NCBI GenBank assembly: GCA_910587165.1
Contig: CAJUKP010000010.1
Coordinates: forward strand, 1-64,000
Source: an uncultured Duncaniella sp.
GTDB taxonomy: Bacteria > Bacteroidota > Bacteroidia > Bacteroidales > Muribaculaceae
Reading direction: 5' to 3'
Length of the DNA: 64,000 bases
The first letter of the stretch is position 1; each line of letters begins with the position of its first letter. Shown in pieces: positions 8,410 to 15,865 of this stretch. The translations under genes and the position numbers were made by a program. The notes beneath the pieces were generated by a model. It saw only the letters and a program-made list of their open reading frames with translations. It made no database searches and had not been told where the DNA came from.

Positions 8410-9719
8410 CAGTAGATTTTAATTATTTCTGATCCCGGATAATAATGGCTTAGAATAGCCTCGTAGCCATATCCTTTATCGCCCATCACGGCTGCACCTA
8501 TCTGGCATAGCCCTACACCGTGGCCCCAGCCGGCTCCATGAAGAATAAAACGTCCCGGCACACCATCGGGTGATAGCCCGGTCTTTTCAACAGTGAAGGC
8601 CGAGCTACGGAGATGACTTTCCGAAAGGACGCGCCTTATCATCAGCTCCTTGCCGATCACTATTTCCCCGAGTGAGCCGCGTATGCGCAGACGGACAATG
8701 CGGCCTGACGTGCCTCTCTCCATCGGTTCCAGATCAATGATATCTCCCATATCGGTCCCGAGACGATTGCTTATCAGACTTCTGATTCTCTCCTGTGTAT
8801 ATTCCTCAGTCCATCGGTAGAAGTCAGGGCGCTCCCTGTCGTAAGAGTTCAGCACCTGTGACAGGATGCGGGCATCGGTCGTATTGCAAAAAGCAGATGG
8901 AGAGCCGTTGATCCATCTGTCGGCTTCGTCATCATTGGTGAGATCGGGAAAATCCTGTGTGTCCGGGGCATCACGTCGGGGGGCGAGATAGGGGATATCA
9001 TCATCGTCCCAGCATGACCGGAACACTTCCATGACACCTCCGCAGCATTTCGAGAATCTGGTGTCGCACAGCTTACCTGCATACATCAGTACTTCCCCGC
9101 GGGTGGAACCGACTGCCGATATGGCATTGTCGGAGAGGATACGGCCTGTGCCTTGATAGCGTTGACAATGGTCGTCGGCACAGACATCGAAAAGCTGGTG
9201 ATCCTCATGATCCCACCATTTCACCAACTCTCCCGCATGGGGCCGTTGTCTGGTGCGCTTTTCTGATTTATGCTCCATCTGTGCCAGTAGCCACGACCGT
9301 GAGATCACCGCGTGGGCGCGCAACAGAGGGAGCGATGATGTGGAACTCATCTCGCTTGATATAACCGAGGTGAGATAGTCTTCCACTCCGATGATATTGA
9401 TGGCTGTGAGCCGTCCGTTGTCGGCAATTATGCGCAGGGATCCGCGGAAGCGCTGATCCTCACGGCGTTCCCAGTGGAAATTCACTCCAATCGTGACATC
9501 TTTGAGGGTGAAGGTGTCGCCGTCATAGGAAGTGGGGGTAAACTCTATGAAAGGATACATCTTGCCATTCCAGCTAACCGCCATTCCGCTGTCGCTTATC
9601 GTTGCTTCCTGACTTCCGGTGATCACATCTGTCCCTTGTCCGGAGTATATGCCGGACAGGTTGAAGCTGATACGGCTGTCATTGCTGACTATGCCTACTG
9701 AAACTTGAGGTTGGGTCAT
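8409..9719 (-). CDS. SpoIID/LytB-domain protein, no signal peptide
   Basis: This 436-residue protein carries the SpoIID/LytB domain. Bacillus SpoIID is a lytic transglycosylase that cuts stem-less glycan strands; LytB homologues enhance amidases. Here the catalytic Glu of the SSEM motif is kept (Glu123), followed by the HAVISRSWLL helix, and the C-terminus ends with the typical WGHGVGLCQIGAA loop. Unlike SpoIID, which has a membrane anchor, this protein starts MTQPQVSVGIVSN, with no signal peptide or hydrophobic segment, so it is predicted to be cytoplasmic. Located between DUF4922 (4-bp overlap) and the AmpG-like permease, it may act on wall fragments after import. An upstream start cannot add a signal because the preceding gene occupies that sequence. 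Confidence 0.88.
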   Translation of the reverse strand: MTQPQVSVGIVSNDSRISFNLSGIYSGQGTDVITGSQEATISDSGMAVSWNGKMYPFIEFTPTSYDGDTFTLKDVTIGVNFHWERREDQRFRGSLRIIADNGRLTAINIIGVEDYLTSVISSEMSSTSSLPLLRAHAVISRSWLLAQMEHKSEKRTRQRPHAGELVKWWDHEDHQLFDVCADDHCQRYQGTGRILSDNAISAVGSTRGEVLMYAGKLCDTRFSKCCGGVMEVFRSCWDDDDIPYLAPRRDAPDTQDFPDLTNDDEADRWINGSPSAFCNTTDARILSQVLNSYDRERPDFYRWTEEYTQERIRSLISNRLGTDMGDIIDLEPMERGTSGRIVRLRIRGSLGEIVIGKELMIRRVLSESHLRSSAFTVEKTGLSPDGVPGRFILHGAGWGHGVGLCQIGAAVMGDKGYGYEAILSHYYPGSEIIKIY

Positions 9720-10663
9720 TGTCCTATACGGTCTATGATTTTGACGAAGGTCTCATGTGTCACACACACCTCGTCATATACTCTCTGTATTGTCTCTTCA
9801 TCAAGGTGATCAAATTCTTTCTGACTCACACATGGGAAATTTCCCAGCATCTCAGCCGCTGCCGGACTGACGAGCAGTTGGTCCTGTTCTTGTCCGTAGC
9901 AGTCAGGCCGATGCTTGCGGCGTGGGAAGATCGCGATAAGGGTATGCGATTTGTGCTTTGCCGCGGCGATGTTCATCATCGGTTCCGGGTCGGCTTCAGG
10001 TAAAGCCGAGATGACTTTATCAAACAGTATCCCGAGATCCGCATCCTTGGCCAGATTGATGAGTATGAACGGCACCGCTGACATATTGCTTGGAGGTATG
10101 AGAATGCTGCTTTTGCCGTATGTGCATATCTGGAAACCGTAGGTCAGCGTCTGGTAGATGTTGCGGAAATTATAGATGTCGAAGGCTTGGAAATGCAGAT
10201 GGTCCGGCGCTGAGGCTCCGCATAACGGACCGTTGTAGAACACACAGCATTCCTCGAACAGACGTGTCATCTTCACCATCTCAAGAATGTGTCCGCTGAT
10301 GCGTTGTGGTATGTGTTCGCGGTGTACGATTGTGAAGTGAGGTATGCTGAGCGGGTAGGGATTGACAAGTATATTGTAGTTTTCCCATTCAAGTCCGTAT
10401 TGTTCCACCGGACGTGCGCCGTCACACAGGAAACATGGCCGCAACCCCGCGAGTGCGGCTTTAGGATCAGCTGTGAGTGACCCTTTCCGGTAATTGACGA
10501 TAAATTTGTCAGCGACCCAGAAACAATTCTTGAAAAGGATCTCCTCATCCTCTTCAAGAGCTTTCTCAAGGATGATGTAATTAAGATCCGCCACCGGCCA
10601 TTGCTGCAGTTGATCGTTTAAGAACTCAGTGGTGAGCTTGGGAGTTATTCTCATTTTCGTCAT
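9716..10663 (-). CDS. DUF4922 HIT/GalT-like nucleotidyltransferase
   Basis: This 315-residue protein looks like the DUF4922 family, related to the histidine-triad superfamily branch that holds GalT, Ap4A phosphorylase and GDP-sugar phosphorylases. It has an early CFLC cysteine pair that could bind zinc, a core with INPYPL-like NPYPLSIPHFTIVHREH, and the motif DHLHFQ (HxHxQ). In GalT-type enzymes the middle His is the nucleophile that takes a nucleotidyl group, whereas HIT hydrolases have HxHxH. I infer that it transfers or phosphorolyses a nucleotidyl group on a sugar phosphate. It overlaps a glycosyltransferase gene and the SpoIID-domain gene by 4 bp each. No substrate is known to me for DUF4922. 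Confidence 0.78.
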   Translation of the reverse strand: MTKMRITPKLTTEFLNDQLQQWPVADLNYIILEKALEEDEEILFKNCFWVADKFIVNYRKGSLTADPKAALAGLRPCFLCDGARPVEQYGLEWENYNILVNPYPLSIPHFTIVHREHIPQRISGHILEMVKMTRLFEECCVFYNGPLCGASAPDHLHFQAFDIYNFRNIYQTLTYGFQICTYGKSSILIPPSNMSAVPFILINLAKDADLGILFDKVISALPEADPEPMMNIAAAKHKSHTLIAIFPRRKHRPDCYGQEQDQLLVSPAAAEMLGNFPCVSQKEFDHLDEETIQRVYDEVCVTHETFVKIIDRIGQ

Positions 10664-11976
10664 TTCATGCGGGCTTTTAGTTCGAGTGTTCTCAGGAAAT
10701 CCTTATAGAGATTATTGCGGTTCATCCGTTCTTGTGACAGTGCATGATCCGTGTTGTCCTCCCAGCGGCGACACAGATATAACGAGTCGTAGATACGTCC
10801 TATCTTATATGATCTGCTGATGGCAAGCCCCATTGCATAGTCTTCGCCGTAGCATACGTCCGGAAATCCGATCTTCCGCACAACAGGAGTGTAGAATGCG
10901 CGTGGCGCTCCCAGTCCGTTTATCCGGAGAGCATTGTTGGGACCGTTCTCATCCGTCCATTCGGAATGATCTATCAGTCCCGGCGGAAGAATATTGCCTT
11001 CAATGTCGGTAAGGGTGTATGAACCGATCACCATGGCGCAATTCTCTACCCGGAATTTTCTGACTATAGTGCTGAGTGTGGCGGGCGAGCTGTAAATATC
11101 GTCACTGTCAAGCTGGACGGCGAAGCGTCCGCAGTATGGTGAATTGACAGCTATATTCCAGCATCCGCCGATGCCGGGGGCCGGTGTATCGTTTGATCCG
11201 GTTGATATGACCACAAGACGGGAATCGGCGGCGGCAAGCTCACCAAGTATTTCCGATGTGCCATCGGTAGAGCGATTGTCAACCACTATCACATTGAATG
11301 CAAACGGAGTCTCCTGTGAAAGAGCTGAGCCGACTGCATCACGGATGGTGCGCACACGGTTTTTCACAGGAATCACCACCGAGGCCTCGACTGGAAAATC
11401 ACCTTCACTGAGAGAAATTGTCTGGCGTGATGACGGGGTGACGAGAGCATTTATTTTTCGTAGATATCTTGTCACGGCATCCTCCATCTCGATCTGCGAC
11501 TCCCTGTTCCTTGGGTTGACGTATGCGAAATGCGTCGTCTCTCTGTCTGCTTCAGGCTTTTTCACCGTCATGGAGTAGAGAGTCTCCGGGATATGCAGAG
11601 GCAACCCGTGGAGGGTTAGCATCAGACGGCAGAAATACCATCCTGCTGCATTATAGTCTGCCGGTTCGGTCAGAACTTCTCTCAACAGTGCGGTACGGAC
11701 CATCACAAGTGGCCCGAAGTCAAAGTCATCCCTGACCGAACCCTCCTGATAGGGTATGAGAGAGTGATGAGTGCCATCGGTCTCAGTGTAGTCGCAATAT
11801 GAGAGTGGTGCCGAACTCATATCCATTATCTGTTCCCACCGGTGCAGGTTTTGCCGGGATATGTACGGATGGCCGTCGGCGATACAGAGCAGAGTGTATT
11901 TCCGGTCAGTCATAGCGACCGCTTCTCTTATAGTCTCGGACGATAATCCGGAAAGACGTATATATTCGTTTTGCAT
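10660..11976 (-). CDS. Two-part family 2 glycosyltransferase
   Basis: This 438-residue cytoplasmic protein has a clear GT2 (GT-A) domain from about residue 200: ASVVIPVKNRVRTI, VIVVDNRSTDGT, AVQLDSDDIY (the metal-binding DxD region) and a GEDYAMGLAIS acceptor-side motif. The first ~160 residues look like the rear half of a second GT2 fold (DFDFGPLVMVRTALL, GWYFCRLMLTLHG) without a complete nucleotide-binding front. It is the first gene of the operon, reads from the promoter at 12006-12013 and overlaps the DUF4922 gene by 4 bp. What sugar it transfers, and to what, is unknown; its pairing with a nucleotidyltransferase-like protein suggests a sugar-nucleotide product or donor shared by the two. 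Confidence 0.84.
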   Translation of the reverse strand: MQNEYIRLSGLSSETIREAVAMTDRKYTLLCIADGHPYISRQNLHRWEQIMDMSSAPLSYCDYTETDGTHHSLIPYQEGSVRDDFDFGPLVMVRTALLREVLTEPADYNAAGWYFCRLMLTLHGLPLHIPETLYSMTVKKPEADRETTHFAYVNPRNRESQIEMEDAVTRYLRKINALVTPSSRQTISLSEGDFPVEASVVIPVKNRVRTIRDAVGSALSQETPFAFNVIVVDNRSTDGTSEILGELAAADSRLVVISTGSNDTPAPGIGGCWNIAVNSPYCGRFAVQLDSDDIYSSPATLSTIVRKFRVENCAMVIGSYTLTDIEGNILPPGLIDHSEWTDENGPNNALRINGLGAPRAFYTPVVRKIGFPDVCYGEDYAMGLAISRSYKIGRIYDSLYLCRRWEDNTDHALSQERMNRNNLYKDFLRTLELKARMK

Positions 11977-12005
11977 ATTATAGTTTGCGGGTGTCTTTAC
12001 GACTA

Positions 12006-12013
12006 CAAAGATA
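12006..12013 (-). promoter_or_regulatory. Promoter -7 box of the peptidoglycan salvage operon
   Basis: TATCTTTG on the minus strand fits TAnnTTTG and lies 29 bp before the start of the glycosyltransferase gene. No convincing -33 box is seen. Genes downstream are joined by overlaps, so this is likely the main promoter for all seven. Confidence 0.5.
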
Positions 12014-12131
12014 AAAAATAATTCTTACAATGATCTTTTTTACCTGCACCGATTATCATTGGTCTCGTTTGGTATATATGAGTCCCGTTATAAAACCTCT
12101 AAGTATTACCTCGTATATTCATGCCAGTCCC

Positions 12132-12857
12132 TCAGCTGGAGATGTCAAGGCCGGCTTTTCTGGCCTGGGAGTGTTGATGTTCCCTTGGAATGTGATATTG
12201 TCTGCCATCCTTGATCAGATATGAGCCTGTCTGGTGGAAATTGAAAGGTATAGAGGCTCCGATGCACTGCCGACGCAGGTCAAGCACCCATTCGAGGTCC
12301 AGTGGCCGGGCATATTTGCCGGACTCTCCGCCAACCGACACTTTCTCTATCACAGCCGGATCGAGATACTTGCTCAGATCCATCTGCCCGAGCATCGGGG
12401 CTGCTATGACAAGACGATGTCTGACAGGCAGAGAGAGAAACAGAGGCATACGGTAGTCGGCACGATCCTGATTCTCCACCGTGCATCCGATGGCAACGTG
12501 TTCATATCCCTCTCCCCAGTCATCCGGCAGGCAATCGGCCAGGCGGTCTATCCGTTTTGTGAAGAAGAAAAACGAGCAGTCTTGTCGGCATCTGATCATA
12601 TCCCATATCTCGTCGCGCCATTCGTCCGCTTCCTCGATGAGGAAGTCAGAGGTGAAACATAGTGCGAATTCAGTGCCGGACGGGAACTTCCGGTTCTTCT
12701 TGCGGTCGCGTTTGAGCGGCAAGTTGAACGATGCGGTTTTCCGCACCTCGTTTGAGGAAATGGCTGTCCCGCGGGCGGCATCCTCACGGTAGACATAACA
12801 ATGTCTGCACCCCTCACTGATTTTGTGGCAACCATGCCACGGATTCCACATCAGCAT
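12132..12857 (-). CDS. DUF5131 (phage Gp37/Gp68-like) radical-SAM-like protein
   Basis: This 241-residue protein belongs to the DUF5131 family, described in databases as phage protein Gp37/Gp68. It opens with WNPWHGCHKISEGCRHCYVYRED, whose clustered cysteines resemble a radical SAM iron-sulfur site, and has later family blocks (LCFTSDFLIEEADEWRDE, FFFFTKRIDRL, AIGCTVENQ, SVGGESG). The reaction is unknown. Alternative starts are the first and third codons (both Met). It lies 14 bp after the HAD phosphatase gene and is probably in an operon with it and the beta-lactamase gene. I see no phage genes around it. Confidence 0.83.
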   Translation of the reverse strand: MLMWNPWHGCHKISEGCRHCYVYREDAARGTAISSNEVRKTASFNLPLKRDRKKNRKFPSGTEFALCFTSDFLIEEADEWRDEIWDMIRCRQDCSFFFFTKRIDRLADCLPDDWGEGYEHVAIGCTVENQDRADYRMPLFLSLPVRHRLVIAAPMLGQMDLSKYLDPAVIEKVSVGGESGKYARPLDLEWVLDLRRQCIGASIPFNFHQTGSYLIKDGRQYHIPREHQHSQARKAGLDISS

Positions 12858-12871
12858 TGTCCAGGTGCTTC

Positions 12872-13540
12872 TTATCTGTCCGGACTCTTGACGATATCAG
12901 TCAGTTCCGGCATCGAGTCAATGATCCTGGAAGCACCGGCAGCGGCCAAGTCATGGCGTGTTGAATTACCGTAGGTCACGCCTACAGTCATGCAGCCCGC
13001 ACCGAGCCCCATGGCAATATCCACAGGCATATCACCGACCATAATCGAGCGGGAGGCATCGCGTCCGAGCCGCTTTAAGGTTACAAGAACAGGCTCAGGA
13101 TCGGGTTTGGGGTGAACGACGTCATCCGCTCCCAGTATGAGGCTGAAGAATCCGTATATCCCTGTGGCCTCGCAGAATTCTATGAGTGAATCCCGTGATC
13201 TTGAGGATGCGATGGACATTTCAATGCCCATGCAGGCCAATTTCTCAAGAGTCTCCTTCACACTGGGATAAAGCTGTGGGATAAGATCATTCTTATTGGC
13301 ATAGAAGATATGACGGTAAGTCTTCACGTAGGTGTCAAGCTCAGAATCGGTGCAATCGGGATACAGTTGTCTGAACCCTTCGCGCAACGGCACTCCTATA
13401 GTGGCCTGACATTCGGCATCGGAGCGTGGGGCAGCCCCTGCCTCTTTTATGGCCATACGGTATGTCCGTAATATTGTTGCAGTGGTGTCGGCCAATGTGC
13501 CGTCAAAGTCGAATATTATCAGTTCAGGAGTCATCGTCAT
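12872..13540 (-). CDS. HAD-family phosphatase (phosphoglycolate phosphatase-like)
   Basis: This 222-residue haloacid dehalogenase-type hydrolase shows all the motifs: DFDGT (nucleophile Asp11, Asp13), a cap domain, SIASSRS (motif II), HPKPDPEP with the motif III lysine, and MVGDMPVDIAMG (motif IV). It resembles the PGP/GPH subgroup, which removes phosphate from phosphoglycolate or related small phosphoesters; the real substrate cannot be told. Its ATG overlaps the stop codon of the upstream beta-lactamase gene (ATGA), so translation is coupled. Confidence 0.88.
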   Translation of the reverse strand: MTMTPELIIFDFDGTLADTTATILRTYRMAIKEAGAAPRSDAECQATIGVPLREGFRQLYPDCTDSELDTYVKTYRHIFYANKNDLIPQLYPSVKETLEKLACMGIEMSIASSRSRDSLIEFCEATGIYGFFSLILGADDVVHPKPDPEPVLVTLKRLGRDASRSIMVGDMPVDIAMGLGAGCMTVGVTYGNSTRHDLAAAGASRIIDSMPELTDIVKSPDR

Positions 13541-14436
13541 TTTATGTTTTTGAATACAATTTCTGAAATCCCGGCGATAAGAGCTTCGGTAGAGTCCATA
13601 TCATAGCCCGAATTGCTTACGAACACGGCTATCGAATAGCGGTGGCCGTCGGCGAGATGGACATATCCGGCATCATTCACGGCCATGAGCCGTCCGTCGG
13701 GCAACAGGAATCCGGTGCCGGTCTTGTGGCCTATAACGGCATTTGTGGACATAAGAGGCTTTGTCAATCTTTCTGTGCCTGTCCCGCAGCTCTCCATAAG
13801 ACCCTTTATCGCGAGAGAAATTGAGTCGTTGAATTCCCTGTCGAATTTATCAATCAGACAGGCCATTGCTATAGGTGTGGTTGAATTGGCATAGCACAAC
13901 GAAGTGTCGCGGTGCATATCATCCTCGGAATTCTTGACATTCACACCGTCAATCCCTATATGTCTCAGATATCTCTCGACATATTCCGGGCCCGTCAAAC
14001 CGTTCAACACTATATCGGAAGCATTGTTGTCGCTTTGCCTTATCATGTATCCGAGCAGCTCTTGAGCAGGCATCATGAGTGTATCTGTAAACACTTTCCC
14101 TGATGCGAGTATTTTCTCTGTCATGGGGCTATATGTGTCGGGATGAAGATCTTCGGGCAGGATAGCTATGGGGAAATCAAGCGGTAGCCCATTCTGGCGG
14201 TAATGCTCTCCAAGAGCCATGGCGATCGGGAATTTGTAGACGCTGAGCATAGGATAATCCCTATTGCCGTTCACCGCAACAGTATCCTTTCCGTCAATAA
14301 TGACTGCAATCCCGATATCGGCATCCCTGCCATCGGTAAATTCATTCAATGCCTGCCGGAGGCTATCATATTTCCCCGGTTTCGAACAGGCGGCAAGAAG
14401 TAGAAGTGATGTAAGAGCGATTGATAGTATTCTCAT
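13537..14436 (-). CDS. Class A beta-lactamase, lipoprotein (CfxA/CblA-like)
   Basis: This 299-residue serine beta-lactamase has a complete active site: SVYK (Ser65 and Lys68, equivalent to S70/K73), SDN (135-137), an omega-loop Glu171 in NSEDDM (equivalent to E166) and HKTG (237-240). The lipobox LLAAC (Cys17) predicts a periplasmic lipoprotein. The pattern SDNNASD and the extended sequence are like the Bacteroidota enzymes CfxA, CepA and CblA, which mainly hydrolyse cephalosporins. The start ATG is only 8 bp after the -7 box, so the mRNA would have almost no leader. It heads an operon with HAD and DUF5131 genes and has no mobile element nearby, so it looks resident. Spectrum and expression level are not predictable. 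Confidence 0.92.
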   Translation of the reverse strand: MRILSIALTSLLLLAACSKPGKYDSLRQALNEFTDGRDADIGIAVIIDGKDTVAVNGNRDYPMLSVYKFPIAMALGEHYRQNGLPLDFPIAILPEDLHPDTYSPMTEKILASGKVFTDTLMMPAQELLGYMIRQSDNNASDIVLNGLTGPEYVERYLRHIGIDGVNVKNSEDDMHRDTSLCYANSTTPIAMACLIDKFDREFNDSISLAIKGLMESCGTGTERLTKPLMSTNAVIGHKTGTGFLLPDGRLMAVNDAGYVHLADGHRYSIAVFVSNSGYDMDSTEALIAGISEIVFKNIK

Positions 14437-14443
14437 GATTTTG

Positions 14444-14451
14444 CAAAATTA
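14444..14451 (-). promoter_or_regulatory. Promoter -7 box of the beta-lactamase operon
   Basis: TAATTTTG on the minus strand matches TAnnTTTG. The ATG follows 7 bp later, so the predicted transcript start falls at or beside the start codon. No -33 box is obvious. Confidence 0.5.
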
Positions 14452-14483
14452 GTGAAAAGCCATGGATTCAGCTCCACAGATCA

Positions 14484-15050
14484 CTACATTTCTCCTTTTA
14501 CGCCGAGCTTTTTCATGGTCGCTGTCAGTCCGGTCCCTCCGTCGATAGACGGGCAGAAACGCATGAGAATATTGAACATTTCATTGCCGAACAGTGACAC
14601 TCCGTCTTTAAGTGTGTCATTGACACATACATCCCCTGCAATTCCGCACAGGTCGATCCGGTCAATCTGCATTTCACTGACCAGACCGGTTATTATCCCG
14701 GCGGCATCGCGGTTGCGGAATATCGAGTACTCCTCAGTGTCTTTCTTCTGCCCCTTGTGGAGAAATGTCACGTCTCCCTCAGTGAGGTAAAGCGGGGTGA
14801 ACAACGGTTGCCATACAGCGGCACCTGCCGTGTCATGAATGCAATGCGGAGGCCAGATACCTCCGCTGGCCTTGAAAGAGCAGTGATCGAACGGATGCCG
14901 GTCGGCTGTGACTATCTTATGGGCATACCTACCGTCGGACTGCGAGATATATTCTGCAAGCGAATCCATTGCCTCCGCGGCCCCGGGCACTGGTAATGTC
15001 CCGTTTATGAAGTCAATCTGCGGATCAACGATAAGAAGTAGTCTTTTCAT
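14484..15050 (-). CDS. pncA: Nicotinamidase / isochorismatase-family amidase
   Basis: This 188-residue enzyme is predicted to hydrolyse nicotinamide to nicotinate for NAD recycling. The catalytic triad of the family is visible: Asp9 (IVDPQIDF), Lys99 (HKG) and Cys142 (AGDVCV). Metal ligands fit Asp50, His52, His56 and His69 (ADRHPFDHCSF, WPPHC). These metal residues favour nicotinamidase over other isochorismatase-type hydrolases. Its start overlaps the stop of the HD-domain gene by 4 bp. Confidence 0.88.
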   Translation of the reverse strand: MKRLLLIVDPQIDFINGTLPVPGAAEAMDSLAEYISQSDGRYAHKIVTADRHPFDHCSFKASGGIWPPHCIHDTAGAAVWQPLFTPLYLTEGDVTFLHKGQKKDTEEYSIFRNRDAAGIITGLVSEMQIDRIDLCGIAGDVCVNDTLKDGVSLFGNEMFNILMRFCPSIDGGTGLTATMKKLGVKGEM

Positions 15051-15688
15051 TCCCTTGTCTTGTCAGTCATACATTTATCCACTTCATTGGAAATCCATTC
15101 CAACAGTTCCGGTGGCATTGTCTCCTCTACAATCCTTTTACTGTAACCGGTCATGTTTTTAGCCTGCTCGGTTCTGAGATAGTCCGGGTCAAGTCCATGT
15201 CTGCCCAGCCTCCATCGGTCAAGGGCGTCCGCATCCTTGAATATGTCATACAGCTTGAACATTTTCGGTAAAGAACCGGCATATTCATTCTTGATACCCG
15301 CCTTGCCACGACGGTCGTCGATGTCATGATACTTCATCATCAGGGCAGTCTCCGGAAGATATTCGATATCGTTTGCGGAATCACAGAATTGTTTGTAATA
15401 TACCGCTGCTCTGGCTCCATGACCGGTATCAAGATATTCATCCTCCCGTCGGCTGTCATGAAATACGGCTGCCTGGGCCAGTGCCGTTAGAGCTCGTTCG
15501 TCGTGCCCGAATATCTTTTCGCCAATAATCAGGGCATACAGAAGCACACGCTCGCAATGTGCGGCAGCATGGATCTTGCTGTCCGGCATATTGAAAATGA
15601 CACGGTTGTGAAGGAAAGTATCCCATTTGGTAAAAAGCCTTCTGACATCTGAGGGGAGTCTGTCGATTTCTTTTTGTGGTATGCTCAT
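15047..15688 (-). CDS. HD-domain phosphohydrolase-like protein
   Basis: This 213-residue protein has an HD metal site: His44 in AAHCERV, then VFHDSRR (His77-Asp78), and a later Asp in KDADALDRWR. HD proteins hydrolyse phosphate esters, commonly of nucleotides, but the substrate here is unknown. It is the first gene of a pair with nicotinamidase (4-bp overlap), which hints at nucleotide or NAD metabolism. A -7 box TATATTTG lies 26 bp upstream of the start. Confidence 0.8.
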   Translation of the reverse strand: MSIPQKEIDRLPSDVRRLFTKWDTFLHNRVIFNMPDSKIHAAAHCERVLLYALIIGEKIFGHDERALTALAQAAVFHDSRREDEYLDTGHGARAAVYYKQFCDSANDIEYLPETALMMKYHDIDDRRGKAGIKNEYAGSLPKMFKLYDIFKDADALDRWRLGRHGLDPDYLRTEQAKNMTGYSKRIVEETMPPELLEWISNEVDKCMTDKTRE

Positions 15689-15714
15689 TGTAATTGTAGT
15701 CGTAATAGATTATG

Positions 15715-15722
15715 CAAATATA
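15715..15722 (-). promoter_or_regulatory. Promoter -7 box of the HD/pncA pair
   Basis: TATATTTG on the minus strand, 26 bp upstream of the HD-domain gene, matches TAnnTTTG. The -33 region is not recognisable. Confidence 0.45.
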
Positions 15723-15762
15723 GCTCAAAATAACCGTTTATGATTGAAATACTGTAAAAAAT

Positions 15763-15804
15763 CCGTTCCTATATCAATCTCATGGATTTTTGATATAGGA
15801 ACGG
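15763..15804 (-). terminator. Intrinsic terminator of mdh
   Basis: A perfect 14-bp inverted repeat (CCGTTCCTATATCA / TGATATAGGAACGG) with a 14-nt loop lies about 60 bp after the mdh stop. On the minus strand the stem is followed by ATTTTTT, as expected for Rho-independent termination. Confidence 0.82.
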
Positions 15805-15865
15805 AGGTTCTATCTTATTTCTATAATACAATCCTGTAATTGTATTGATCGCTTATCGGGTCATA

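Noticed and set aside
12038..12131. Possible small gene or RNA in the gap before the DUF5131 gene
   Set aside because: No start with family match, no hairpin and no conserved motif could be seen.
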